Shown: piece by piece, positions 10,401-21,738 of the stretch | Numbering within the stretch: position 1 is the stretch's first letter | Layout: each line of letters starts with the position of its first letter | From: Thuidium tamariscinum | Taxonomy: Eukaryota > Streptophyta > Bryopsida > Hypnales > Thuidiaceae | Assembly (NCBI GenBank): GCA_947034885.2 | Contig: OX344751.2 | Coordinates: forward strand, 43,615,082-43,679,081 | Length of the DNA stretch: 64,000 nucleotides | Direction: 5' to 3' | The notes under the pieces: model-generated | Database searches by the model: none | Told to the model about the DNA's origin: nothing | What the model saw: only the letters and a program-made list of their open reading frames with translations | Translations under genes and position numbers: made by a program

Positions 10401-11806
10401 TGAATTTCTTGTTCCAAACTACTAAGTCGCCGCATTTCAATGCCATAGACAAGTCAACGATGGGTAGTTGATGGAAGAGCTTTGATAAAAAGATCAGCAA
10501 GATTATCTGCTGATGCAATTTTTTTAACTTCAAGTACTTCGTCTATAATTAAGTCATTAGTAAAGGTGAAATACTTTGGATCAATATGTTTTGTACGATC
10601 ACCTTTAATAAAACTTGCTTGCATTTGAGTAACACAAGCACTATTGTCTTCGTATAAAACAGTTGGAGAATTATCATAAAATAATCTATAGTTTGTTCGA
10701 ATGAACTTGTCAATCGATCTCAACCAAATACATTCACGAGATACTTCATGTAAAGCAACAATTTTTGCATGGTTAGATGATGTGGCAGTAATAGTTTGCT
10801 TTACTGATTTCCAAGATATTGCAGCTTCATGTCACAAGAAAACATAGCCTGTTTGAGATTTAGATGTTGCAGGATCAGATCTATATCCTGCATCAGCATA
10901 TCCAACTAATGTTGGATCAAGTGAATGAGTATAGTGTAGTCCCAAGTCTTCAGTTCCTTTCAAATAACGGAAAAGGTGTTTGATGCCATTCCAATGTCAA
11001 AGTGTAGGTCGAGCACTATGCCTTGTAAGAACACTGACTGCAAATGAAATATCAGGTCTTGTAGACGTAGCCAAGTATAAAAGTGCTTCGATCGCAATGA
11101 GGTATGGATAATTTTCACCAAGTGTTTCCTCCTCCTTCTCGCAAGGACGGTAAGGGTCTTCACCTTGAGAACTGCGACCGACCATAGGTGTTGACAAAGG
11201 ATGTGTATCAAACATGTTGAATCTTTTTAAGATTCGGTTGATGTAGGTTGTTTGAGAAAGAAAAATACTACTATCTTTCAAATGATGAACTTGCAAACCA
11301 ATACAAAAGGTAGTATTGCCAAGTAATTTCATTTCAAACTCTCGAATAAGTAGTTGAGTAGCTGTAGTTAATGCAGATTTGGTACCCACTAGGTTTAAAT
11401 CATCAACATAAACTGCAATGATGACAAAACCATCTTTGTCTTGTTTAATAAAGAGACATGGAAGTAATGAATTATTAATAAAGCCATTTGCAATAAGAAA
11501 TTGTTGTAAGCGTTGGTACCACATGCGTCCAGATTGTTTAAGACCATATAGTGCACATTGTAATTTAACGCCACGATGTTTGCCTGAAATAGTAGTGCTT
11601 GGAGTTGTAGATTCAAGGCCAAGTGGGACTTTCATATAAATATTGGTATGAAGTGAGCCATATAAGTAAGCAGTAACAACATCCATAAGTATCATCTCAA
11701 GGATAGTGTGGACTGCCATTCCAAGGAGATAACGAAAAGTAATAGTATCCATAACTGGTGAATATGTGATATCATAATCAATGCCAAACTTTTGTGTGTA
11801 TCCCTA
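10401..11806 (-). pseudogene. Ty1/copia pol relic: reverse transcriptase C-terminal part and RNase H
   Basis: The minus-strand frame begins at GYTQKFGIDYD near 11806. It passes the reverse transcriptase landmarks YSPV, YGLKQSGR-x-W and the catalytic YVDDL (near 11390-11400), then TSTRPDISFAVSVL. After that comes an RNase H-type region with VGYADAGY and EDNSACV, ending near ADLFIKALP and GIEMRRL. These are copia-specific landmarks; the encoded enzymes would copy element RNA into DNA. The frame is open from 11752 to 10997 and again from 10723 to 10454, with stops and a shift between, for example near 10835. Gag, protease, integrase and the N-terminal reverse transcriptase are missing. The upstream end is cut by the inverted-repeat-bounded insertion starting at 11807. 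Confidence 0.9.
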
Positions 11807-13551
11807 GGGTAGATCACTTCCCGCGTTTTAAAAACCACGTGTGGTATAATATAGCATGGGTTTTATTATTTGAAGGTAAAATTTGTAAGGGACTTACAAA
11901 TAAAATAGGGGATTTTCAAAGTGAAAGATGCATTATAAGTAAAATAGGTAGCTAAAAAAATGTAAAATATTGAAAAATTTTACATGTAATTTAAGGACTA
12001 AAGATTAGGATCCTCAAAATTACATTTATTAGGGTCAGTTGTATTTAGAGATGGCTGTAGAGTACAAAGTAGTCAGAATATTGGTACACGATGTTAGTAG
12101 CTGGCTATAGAGTACATGTGGTCTTGGGTTTTGCAGGTGGAGATGGCACCTTGCCTCAGTTCATGTTCATTTGCCGAGTTGGACACAGAAGAGCTCATTG
12201 AGCTACAAAGGTGCCTGAAATCAGGGTGGTCAACAAAGTATGTAGTCCCCCGTGTTGGTGGTAGCACGGGCAATTCTGGTGTTTGGATAACACCATTATT
12301 GAGATAGGAGGCCAGTTTTGGGGCAGCTCAGTGCATATGAATACATGAACTATTTTTGATGAGGTTGTAGTGTATCTTAGCATTTCTTAACCATTTGTAA
12401 ATGACCTATTCTAAGCACATGTTTTTGTTTCAGGTTTTCTTTTTTTCATGACATTGAATTGCATTTGTGAACCATTCTTCTATGGCATGTGAAAGACAAT
12501 GCCTTTTGTTCATTTTAGTGGATTGATTCTTGTTTTGAACACATGGATTACATTCTCTGTTTTTTCAATGCATTGCAATTTTTGTCAATCTATTGTTTTC
12601 TTCTCTTGCATTGTGTAGGCTGGCTGTAACAGCTACTTCATGGTACATAGTGAGAAACTATGCACCATGATTAATTTTAAAATTTTTTATTTTTAATTCA
12701 CCCCTTCTCCCCCCTCACAAAAAATTTTAAAATTTTAATTTTGGGGGGGAGGAGGGGGGGGGGGGTGAATTAAAAATTAAAAATTAAATTTTTTTTTACC
12801 TACCCACCTCCCCTCTTGTAATTTTCAAGCTGTGTGGGGAATTGCAAACATTATGGGATAAATGTGTATCTGTATTCATGTATGTATTTGTATTCATATT
12901 TTGTATTTGTATTTGTATATATATATATATGTATATGTATCTATATTTGTATTTTGTATACATATACATTTATGTATCCCCATCCAACGGCTCCTGATTT
13001 TTCGTTGAAGGGGGGGGATTTTTTTTCCTCCATCCAACGGCTCTTGATTTTTGGGGAGGGGGGGGACCACAAATTAAAAACCTGGGGGTGACAGGCAAGT
13101 CACTCCAGATAGTCAAACTGTGTTTTGATGCATTGCAGTTCTTGTACATTCAGTTTCTGGATTTTTGTGTATTGTAAGTGGTAACATTGCCATTAGTTTT
13201 TTGGTTCACTTGACAAAATTGTGTATACCGAAAAAAGGTGTGACAATGGAAAAGAATATTGAGCCAAGGAAATATCTTGATTTTTTATGGAAATTTCTTG
13301 GTCCTCTCTCTTACCTTCTTCCTTTTAACTTTCTCCCCAATTCACTTTTTTTCCTTATAAAGAAAATACCCTAGAAAAAAAAGTTCTCACCTACATAATA
13401 TAAGTAATATAGGATGTCATAATATAGGACATTTTTACAAATTATGTAATTATATGGGACCATTTATTCAGACCTTTGAGGTAAATAGCCTCCCAAAAAA
13501 TACCCCCTCGTCGCACGGGGGGGTATGAAATATACAAAGAGTGATCTACCC
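11807..13551. mobile_element. Insertion bounded by 12-bp inverted repeats, truncating copia
   Basis: GGGTAGATCACT at 11807-11818 is inverted perfectly as AGTGATCTACCC at 13540-13551. The left copy abuts the exact point where the copia frame is lost. No convincing target duplication was seen. Inside are a moderately GC-rich stretch at about 12050-12310, G-runs, ATGTAT-like microsatellite and TA-rich tracts. A 63-codon frame at 12116-12307 is not recognised. The copia sequence does not resume after 13551, so the right end may not be the true outer boundary. Confidence 0.5.
12634..13110. repeat. AT/microsatellite repeat related to 42870-43300
   Basis: AGCTACTTCATGGTACATAG and ACTATGCACCATGA at 12640-12670 are found inverted near 43245-43295. 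Both copies contain a TATGTATC-type microsatellite and a GGATG motif next to G- or C-runs. A third related stretch is near 50560-51060. It is non-coding. Confidence 0.5.
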
Positions 13552-13559
13552 GGGAAAAC

Positions 13560-14540
13560 ATACTACATATTTTGTACACAAAGAACCTTTCTAGTGGAGT
13601 CAATACCATGAAAATATGTCTAGTACAATGCCAATAGAACTTCGTGAAGTACTTGTACTCTAACTACTCTGAAGTAAGACGAATTGTCAAGTTTAATAAC
13701 AACTTGAGTACTATTCTAATGTTTAAAGTACGGACTATATTACAAAACTTCATAGAATACTTAGTGATTTTCATAAATGTACACTTCTGAATGAACAAAG
13801 TAGTCTTAGTATTCTATAGCAAAAGTAAGGTACAATCACTGACCTTGAAAAAGTATTATTTGATCAAAAAGTACTAATAGGTATTCGGGTATCTCTGTCC
13901 CCACTTATTGCACTATACTAATCAATACTTTAGTATGTATGCAAAGTATGTTTCTCTTGTGTTTAATACAATTAGAGTTTTTTGAGAACAATTTTAGTAC
14001 TACTCAGGTATCTAATATTACAAAAATACCTTTCTCCAGTACCACGTCCAAAGTTTTAAAACCATTGCAGGTTTCATGAAATGTTTTTAATACATGTTGT
14101 ACTACATTAGTTTTGAGGGCGTAATTAGTATAGTTAAAAATTCAAAACGGATTGTTGAAGATGATACTCATTATATTATTTGGTGAAAATATGATCAAAT
14201 TAGTTTATTTTAACAAGTATGTTTATTATGAACACTGCTACAAGGTGTCTAATTAAATGTGGCTAACTGTTTTTTAGTAACCATTGTAGAGTTCTAGAAC
14301 AACATCAAAACCAATGAACGTTTCATTGCTCTTTTTACTAATGTAGGTTTTTGGTTGTTTTAAATAGACCTTAAAATTCTAAGTGTCTATTTCAAGAAGG
14401 TGTGGACTATTTGTAAATCGGAGGTCATACTCAGTGCAGTTAGAAATTCTAAATGTCTAGCTTAACAAGGTACTTATAGTACTCTATAAGTATTATTATT
14501 TCAATAAGTATTATTAGTTCAAAAAGGCTTACAAAGTTTT
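13560..14540. other. AT-rich leader rich in AGTAC/AGTACT motifs
   Basis: There is no gene here, but short motifs such as AGTACT, AAGTAC and TAGTAC recur densely on both strands, as they do at 16514-16700 and in the 20.8-21.4 kb tandem array. This may be a subterminal or promoter region of the transposon-like block whose transposase gene follows. Confidence 0.35.
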
Positions 14541-14546
14541 CACTTC

Positions 14547-16477
14547 TTGGTAGTGCAATTTTTTTGGCAGACTTGTTTCTTCTTGCGCTTCAAAGAGGCA
14601 CATCCTAAATGTACTGTGCACCAGAGAGCTTTCGAAAGGCTGAAACTGTGGTGGGTGAGAAAACTCAAGGAGAGAAATACTTGTTGCTGTATTTACCATG
14701 TCCTGATGGATTTTATGAAGGTTGCCTTGAGTAACCTTAGGGACAAACTCCGGAGGTTGCATGCAAGCATAAATTGTGCTTGTCAATGTGTGCTTTGTCT
14801 AGGCAATGGAGAGGGAGGCTGCCATGCACATGAACATGTTTTCAAGCGCATTACTTTGATGTGGGAAGCATGTATTTGTCCAAAGGGGGAGTTTGACCTT
14901 TGGCATAGGCTAGAATGCCTTATGGGAGATTGTCCTCACTGTGGATTCCACCTACTAACCTTCTGTGAATTGGAGTTATGTAGTACATCTTCATTTATCT
15001 TGAAGTGGAAGTGCTTTGAGTACTACCAGGTAGGGGTGGATGCCAACACAGGCAAGCCAAAGAAACGCTTGAAGGAAGTGTTCAAGGAGACTATTGCTCA
15101 TGTTTTTTTGTCATACATGGAGAAGACTGTGACAACTTTCATAACACACAATTTCAGAGCAAGGTGGCAGGATGAGCAATGCCAACTAATGATGGCCAAT
15201 GTTCCGAAGGGAGTTGTTGTTTCACACATTGACTACGCGGAGAATTACTCTTTTGCCATTCAAAACGAAGTTCAAAGTTTGTACTACTTTAGTACCTCTA
15301 TCACTATATTGGTTCACATCACCATGTGGAGGGAGGGAGATGAGATCTTCAAGCAAACTCACTTTTATATTTTTGATGATAAGGACCATGATTCAGTATT
15401 TGTCCAACATTATTTGCTTTTACATTGGGATTGGTTGGTTGATTCAGGGTTCTCTCTTGAGGAGCATTGGGTCTTCAGTGATGGTTGCAGCACACAGTTC
15501 AAGTGTACTACAACAATGTACTTTGTAGCACGGTACCCCATGCTCATAGGAGGGTGTATGATGCATTGGAATTTTTTTGAATCAGCTCATGGCAAAGGGA
15601 GTGGGATGGTGCAAGGGCAGTTGTGAAGAGAGCGCTAGCAGCTGAACAAATTCAAAACCCTTTACGGCCATTGCAAAATGCTAGTCAAGTAGTGTGATTC
15701 TTGGAGGAAAAGTATACAGAGCATGTTGTCAGTTCCTATACTCAATCCAAGACATCTTCTCTTTCCAGAGTGTTTTGGCACATTGGAGAGAAGGAGGTGA
15801 ATCACAACAACAATAGCTTGAAGTGCAACACTATTTTTGGTTCAAAGAGTCTATACTCTATCATGGGATTTTCCATGGTGAAGCCTACTCTTCTCAAAAC
15901 TCGTGCATTATCTTGTTTTTGCATTCCATGTGTCGATTGTGACTGGGATAATTGTGACAAGTACTCACATGTGCAACCATGGTAGGTGCAAAGACTAGTA
16001 CCAGTTAGCATTACTACAAATCCAGAACAGGTTGATATGGTGGATGAAGTGGAGAATTGGCTACACGATGGAGTATCTACAGAAATTGGTGACATGGTTG
16101 AAGTTGGAGACAACTTCATGATCCCAGCAGAGGAAGACAATGAAGATGGTGTGCAATTTTACATTCTACAATGTCAGAGGACAAAGTTTGTCTTGCAAGA
16201 ATCACTTATCTGTCCTTAGGGTGGGACCTTTAATTCTGGGGATGCTGTTATCAGGGGCAAGTACTACAAAAAGTTTGGACGTGGAGACAAGATATACGTG
16301 TTTTGTGACAGGGCAATGGATGCACATGTCGATGCTCATCTTGTTCGGGCTTGTAAGTTCCCTATGATTCTTGCCTCACATAGAGTGAAGGGTACTCCTA
16401 TGTACAAGATGTCTGCTGAATCCCAAAAAATGTGTGAAGATGCATTACAAGAATGGTGGGCATTCAATGCTGAGTAG
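14547..16477 (+). pseudogene. Cysteine-rich transposase-like gene (probable DDE type), broken
   Basis: The first frame opens at 14547 with only a TTG. A TTTTTTGGCAG acceptor-like site ends at 14570, so coding probably starts there as an internal exon. The N-terminal part is Cys/His-rich (NTCCC-x-YH at residues 44-51, then CAC-x-CVLC and CPHC). It is followed by H-x-DYAENYSF (D229), FSDGCSTQFK (D312) and FFESAHGKG (about 344-351). This order matches my recollection of a family of animal and plant transposon proteins with D-AENY, SDG-x-x-Q-x-K and SHGKG-x-x-DG motifs; I cannot name its superfamily. A single-base loss near 15605 moves the frame. The second frame continues with DGARAVVKRAL but meets TGA 15695, TAG 15983 and TAG 16217, then ends at TAG 16475 after a conserved-looking tail (VIRGKYYKKFGRGDKIYV). 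It is convergent with the SET gene at 17519. Confidence 0.65.
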
Positions 16478-16513
16478 GACTATAGTTTTCTCTTCAGGAT
16501 TTATGTGTTCCCT

Positions 16514-16700
16514 ACAGTATTTTTGGATACTAAAAGTACCTGAATTGTACTACTATTTAGTATTTCTGGATACTAAAAGTATCTTAATTGTACTACGATT
16601 TAGTGTTTTAGGTACTATAAGTTCTTGAATTGTACAATGATTTAAGAATTTTGGTTAGTAGAAGTACTTTAATCAGTATAGGATTTCAGTATTTTTGTAT
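16514..16700. repeat. Degenerate tandem repeat (about 45-bp unit)
   Basis: Three to four imperfect units containing GGATACTAAAAGTA followed by TTGTACTAC lie directly after the transposase reading frame. The AGTAC content resembles 13560-14540. The region from 16760 to 17500 is otherwise AT-rich spacer between the two convergent genes. Confidence 0.55.
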
Positions 16701-17518
16701 TTTTCAATTACTCAGTATTTTTAGATACTGCAGTTTTCATTGATAACGTTGGATTCCTACTTTTGAAGCTTTAGTTATGTTTGGCCTCATTACAGTGATT
16801 TTTTGAAGTTGTTTAATTTATAAAGCTTATATTCAATTTGTTTTTCAAGACCATTAGTTTATTTAAAAATGTTATTTTATGAGGCTAAACATATCAAAAC
16901 CCTTTAAATGATTCAATATTTGTAAAGCAAAGTCTTCAAAATACACACTACTAACATGATAACGAGTTAACAAAGAATCTTTAAAAAAAGTGCTAGATGA
17001 AAAAATTTCACTTACATTAGAAGTCATTGAATTTAAACAATAAAACCTCTGCAACCTACTCCATAATATACAAACTAACACCTCCACAAGTCTATTCTAG
17101 TGCCACTTTGGTTTGCTGAAAACCAACATTCCTTTCAACTGTAGGCATTGACAGAAACACCAATTAACCTAAGCACTACTCTGTCAAAATTGCATTACAA
17201 TACAAATGTTTTCAAGTTTGAATAGTAAATTGCAAGTACTTAAAATATAAAGTTTTCCAACTTCAAGGAAATGTATTCTAAAAAGTTCTACAAGTACAGA
17301 TTGTTGCAACTATATACACATGACTACTGAGGTCCAACCACCTCAACACTTCTGCTTCTAAAATTAAGTTTGCAAAAGGCGAGTGAAAACATTAGAAGCC
17401 AACTAGAAGCGCATTTCACACAAAACTATATTAGTAGTTCACATTCCGATTTTGAAATACAAATCACTTATATAATCTTGCCCATCATAAGCTGGCTTCC
17501 ACTTGGATTCTAATGTTG

Positions 17519-18480
17519 TCAATAAACCTTTGAAAATTTATCCCTACACATGACGCTTCCACATTTACAAGCAAAGGAAGGCAATTCTGGATCACAATTG
17601 TTGAAATCAATACCATAGTCCCATGTTAGCCCCTCCTGGGTTTCAATGTTACGATTTGAGAAAAAAGCAACGTGGTAGAAGCTCTTCCCACCGCTCTCAA
17701 TCTTAACAGGCATGTCAATCAGGTTTGCATCTCCACATCTCCACAACATTGTGCACTACCAATTAGAAGACCTACGTGCTTAAGCAAAAAACAAACAAAC
17801 TGAATAGGTTGTAGTAGATGTGAAACCTGTGATTGAGAAATTTGGCGACATTTCCAAAGTGAGTAGCATCCAAGCACAACGCTGTGTTGTCATTCGCTTT
17901 CTTCTCTGTAAACCAATCCGCATCAAGTTGCAAGCCGTATGATGGACCACCATCGACTACAAGGTTCCTAATCAGCATCTCTGCATTAGTCAATATCTCC
18001 CCAACCATCTCAAATAGATACGCACCTTTGGAGATAGATTCAACAGCTCGAATCCCCCATCCCATCTGCGCAGTATGGAAAACTTCAACTGAGTACTTCA
18101 TACCCTGCTGAACGACACAATTACCACATTTACTGTGGCATCCACATCTGAAATCACACTCCCTAATGAAAGTCCGATACATGTGACCACTGCTTTGCAA
18201 AAAACGGTCCTTCAACAACCCACCAGGGCTGTATGCAAACTCACCCCCAGTTGACTTTGTACACTGACAAGGAACCCGGCAGTCAAGCAATCATCTCTGC
18301 CACAAACATAGAATTCCCCATTTCCTAATCCAACGACAGAGGTATCCACTTGGGCACTCTCGTGCACCACACTAGTAGCCATATACTTGAAAGAATGCAT
18401 TGGTGAATCATGGGGAGCTACAGGTATTGGACGCGCCTCCAAGCCCCGAGACAAGTCCTCAGTACTGTATAAGTCCCCCT
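17519..18480 (-). pseudogene. Pre-SET/SET module, SUVR-type histone H3K9 methyltransferase
   Basis: The exon starts after an acceptor (CATGTAG) at 18481 with STEDLSRGLEARPIPV and SFKYMATSVV, the pre-SET approach seen in plant SUVR proteins. Pre-SET cysteines follow: C-x-RDDC, CRVPCQC, then GGEFAYSPGGLL and CDFRCGCHSKCGNC. The SET core has GWGIRAVESISKGAY, CLDATHFGNVAKFLNH, CGDANLIDMPV, AFFSNRNI, LTWDYGIDFNN, and the post-SET CKCGSVMCRDK. NH-x-C/DAN and the WDYG tyrosine are the cofactor and catalytic signatures of the family. A short intron (17739-17826, GT..AG on the minus strand) restores NHR-CGDAN, so the module was spliced. Near 18285 a one-base shift separates C-x-RDDCL from DCRVPC. Family resemblance is clear; a specific SUVR orthologue is not assigned. 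Confidence 0.85.
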
Positions 18481-18675
18481 ACATGAGCACATTAAGAACA
18501 ACCCACATTTGTATATAAAAACTACTGAAACAAGAAATTTGTGATGATAAATAAATATTCTCAATTTCAGAAACCTCCACTGTGAAGGCAAATTACAATG
18601 CTTTGCTTGCAGACCTAAAATCGAGCTCATTTAAATTCTGACCCCAACTGCATATCCAAAAACGTAAACAAAACA

Positions 18676-20292
18676 CTAGGAGCGCTGACACTTCTTTGAC
18701 AAAACTTTGTCTACCTGTGTAGACAATGTCAAGTTCCCCTGCTGAGATTTGGTATTCCTCCTGCCTAGAGGTGAAGGAATTGGGGCGGGATCTGTAATAG
18801 GGGCTTCTTCATCGCCACCTCCATCTACCCCCCCATTTACCCCTCCATTTATCCCCCCCATCTGCTATCTTGTTTGACTGAGTAAAATCACTATGCTCTG
18901 AACTATTTGGATTCTCTAGAGACGGTTGGGCTTCCTTGACATCCACTTCCGTGAAATTCTTCTTCCCCGGTTTCTTTTTCTTTGTCTTTCTTTTTTATTT
19001 CTTCACTGCGACTGCCTTCGGGGCCTTTTCCTCAACTTGCTGCTCTGATTCATCGCAGTCAGCCTGTGGCTCCACTTCCACAAGCTTCTCCTTTTCTGCC
19101 TTTGATTCTGCAAGCTCGTCATGCCGAACAACCACATCCCCAAGTCCGCCGTGACTACTTTGCCCCATTTCACCATCTTCGCAAACTTCACCTTTTGTTT
19201 CACTGTAGTCTCTCTTGTTGGAAGCCATCTGCTCCGCTGATTTGTCCTCAGCAAAAACATTACCCTCCCCAACATCTCCCTCATCCACAACCATCTCCTC
19301 CCCAACCTTCACTGCATCAGAAAGAGTACTCTTCCCATCATCTCCCTCATCAGCAGCCATCCCCGCCCCAACATCTCCCTCATCAGAACTCCCATTCTTC
19401 ACATTGCCCTCATGAGAACCAGTTGTGTCTTTAACATCTCCCTCAGAGTTGCACTTGCCCTCCCCAAGAATTACTTCTTCTACAGCTCCCATCTCCTCCC
19501 CTACCTCTGCAGTCACATGTTCATCTAGCTCACAATCTGAGCCTTTCTGATTCAATGCCAAGGTTGCCTCAAGCAACACTCCCTTGGTCTCAGCCTGTGA
19601 CCTTGCAGGCTCCCCGTCAACAACATCTGCATGGTCTGCATCCAGGCTATGTAATAAGTGCACCCCTTCTCTTACAGTTCCATGTACTGCCTCGTTTTCC
19701 TTCTGGATAACACCCCCAATTTCACCGAGTGGATTTGCCTCTAAAGCCTCTCCTTGGAATGTCTCGTCATCCCGTGGTCCACATACTAGCCTTGACAAAT
19801 GAGTTTTAGGGGGAGTGAAGAGGATTGTGTCCAAAAAAGTACCTGGAGGTGATTTCAAGAAGTTGCCATTCCCACCAGATGTATCAACTTCACCCACATG
19901 GCCTTTAATTCTCAAATCGTCAACGTCAGTGGAAATAGTGGTACCAGAGCTGTCGGGCAGGTTCAGGACCTTCCTCGCAAGTCCATCATCACTTGACTCC
20001 GTTTCTGAACTGAATTCAGGCTCTTCGTCCATGTCATTCTTGTTCAAGGCTGCCTTCACAATTTTTTTCTTCTTTCTCAATTTTGCTTTTACAACCGGAC
20101 TATCCACCTCACCTTGGCTTCTCTTCTTCTCATTCGTGTCAATGGCCTGTCGTGCAAAAATGTCTTCTTCTTTTTTTGATAGTGAAGGACGTCCCCAATT
20201 AGTAGCCTTCGGTGAGCAAACAGCTTGGCTAATTGCTCCCTCTGTAAAATTTGCTGGAGAGATTGCGGGACAAGCAAACTCCTGGCCTGAAG
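18676..20292 (-). pseudogene. Acidic disordered linker of the SET gene
   Basis: The frame runs from an acceptor at 20293 through ASGQEFACPAIS, a basic patch (AKLRKKKKIVKAALNK) and a long acidic Glu/Asp/Gly-rich stretch with repeated EGDV-type motifs, to a TAA at 18995-18997. The same frame continues after the TAA with a Lys-rich segment (KRKTKKKKPGKKNFTEVDVK). It is then put out of frame by a run of seven Gs at 18853-18859 and resumes one frame over as INGGVNGGVDGGGDEEAP down to 18676. Such linkers lie between the N-terminus and pre-SET of SUVR proteins, but no WIYLD domain was seen. The 3' splice to the SET exon at 18480 was not resolved. Plus-strand frames here are shadows. Confidence 0.55.
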
Positions 20293-21675
20293 CTACAATC
20301 AACAACAACGAATTGCCTTCAGCTGAACTACAAATCCTAAGCTTTATCAAACAAGTAGAATCACTGAGCCCTAACCTCTACCTCAAAATAAAATAACATG
20401 TACATGTACACAATCAGGCATTAATTACAACACAAATTCAAAAGAACTCCATCCATTCAAAATATATTGGTGTAGTACAGTTGCATCATTGGAAAGTTAT
20501 GATACTTTATGTACATTGTAATACAAATCAAGCCATTGAGTTCACTTAAGAAGAAATTAAGAAATGAAAGTATTACACCGAATACATTTCAGTCGATAGT
20601 ACTGAAGGCGTCGTACACGAGGTACATTCCAATATGAATTATATACTACAACTACCATCTTCACAATGTCGTTTTCTTAACTATCACAATTTGTACACAC
20701 AAAGAAATGAAAATTTGTTTAAAAAGTATCAGCACCAGGAAGAGTACTTTGAAAGACTGAAGAAAAAAAAAATTGACTGCTAATACTCATGTATGTTTGA
20801 TACAAATCAAGTATTTGGAATAATTAATCTTATAAGTATATTTAATACAAACTCAATACAATACTACACATTTATAGAGTATCAAAATTCTAGTACTCTG
20901 TGAATACAAAACTAATAATACTCTAAGTGCATTCCAATACGAACCAGGCTACTAACTCAATACAATACTACATGTTTAGAAAGTATCCAAATCCGAGTAC
21001 TCTGTGAATATAGAACTCATAATACTCTAAGTGCATTTTAATACGAACTAGGATACAAACTCAATACAATACTACACATTGGAAAAGTATCAAAATCCGA
21101 CTACTCTGTGACTAGGAAACTCATAAAACTCTAAGTACTTTCTAATCCAAACTAGGCGACAAAACGCAATACAAAAATACACATTTAGAAAGTATCCAAA
21201 TCCTAGGACTCTGCAAATACAAAACTAATAATACTCTAAGTGCATTCTAATACGAACTAAGCCACTAACTTAATAGAACACTACACATTCATAAAGTATC
21301 GAGATCCTAGTACTTTATGAATACAAAACTAAGAATGCTTTAAAAACATTCTAATAAGAACCAGGCCACTAAGTACGTTTCCAGCAAAATAAAGGAAATT
21401 GAAGTAGTTAAGATTACTGCTTTAGATGCCCTACAGAGTTCTCCGGGTTTCTATTAACTTGTACATTACATACAGACTATTCAAACATTGCATTCAACCA
21501 CTACTGAAGGGTACAGTAATACAAGTAAACCCATTCAAAAAAATATTACCCTAAACCCAAAACCCTACCGCAAACATGAATTGTGCTGTTAAGACTTAGT
21601 GAAACATGAATAACAAAGGAGGAAAGGTATGCATTGCTTGGAGATTGAGAATTGCAAAAAGAAAAGTGAACTTAC
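20293..21675 (-). other. Predicted intron of the chimeric gene
   Basis: The donor is GTAAGT (minus strand, from 21675) and the acceptor GATTGTAG ends at 20293, with phase 1 on both sides. It is AT-rich and contains a five-unit tandem repeat at 20845-21370. It is a prediction from splice consensus and reading-frame continuity only. Confidence 0.45.
20845..21370. repeat. Tandem repeat, five units of about 104 bp
   Basis: Each unit contains ACTCAATACAATACTACACA, then AAAGTATC, GTACTCTGTGAATA, AATACTCTAAGTGCATT and AATACGAAC. Units start near 20848, 20953, 21057, 21162 and 21267 and differ by point changes and small indels. The array lies in the predicted intron of the chimeric gene. Confidence 0.8.
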
Positions 21676-21734
21676 CAGCTAGTGGACATTTAGCTTTGGC
21701 TGCATCTGATCGATCCTGAAGAATTCTCTTCCTC
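21676..21734 (-). pseudogene. Exon end of the RING-like module beyond the insertion
   Basis: On the minus strand the frame reads RKRILQDRSDAAKAKCPLA and then a GTAAGT donor. Joining it to the frame that stops at 22466, by removing 21739-22461 and one TCCT copy, gives an uninterrupted helix-like sequence (LAEERKRILQ). Confidence 0.55.
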
Positions 21735-21738
21735 TCCT

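Noticed and set aside
12116-12307. 63-codon frame with a Cys/Ser-rich start and an LDTEELIELQ helix
   Set aside because: Slightly GC-richer than its surroundings and preceded by an acceptor-like TTTTGCAG, but no family was recognised. Noted only as possible exon material of the insertion.
18936-20396. Plus-strand open frames of up to 193 codons
   Set aside because: They are antisense shadows of the acidic linker. Ser/Thr/Pro-rich translation is what GA-rich coding gives in reverse.
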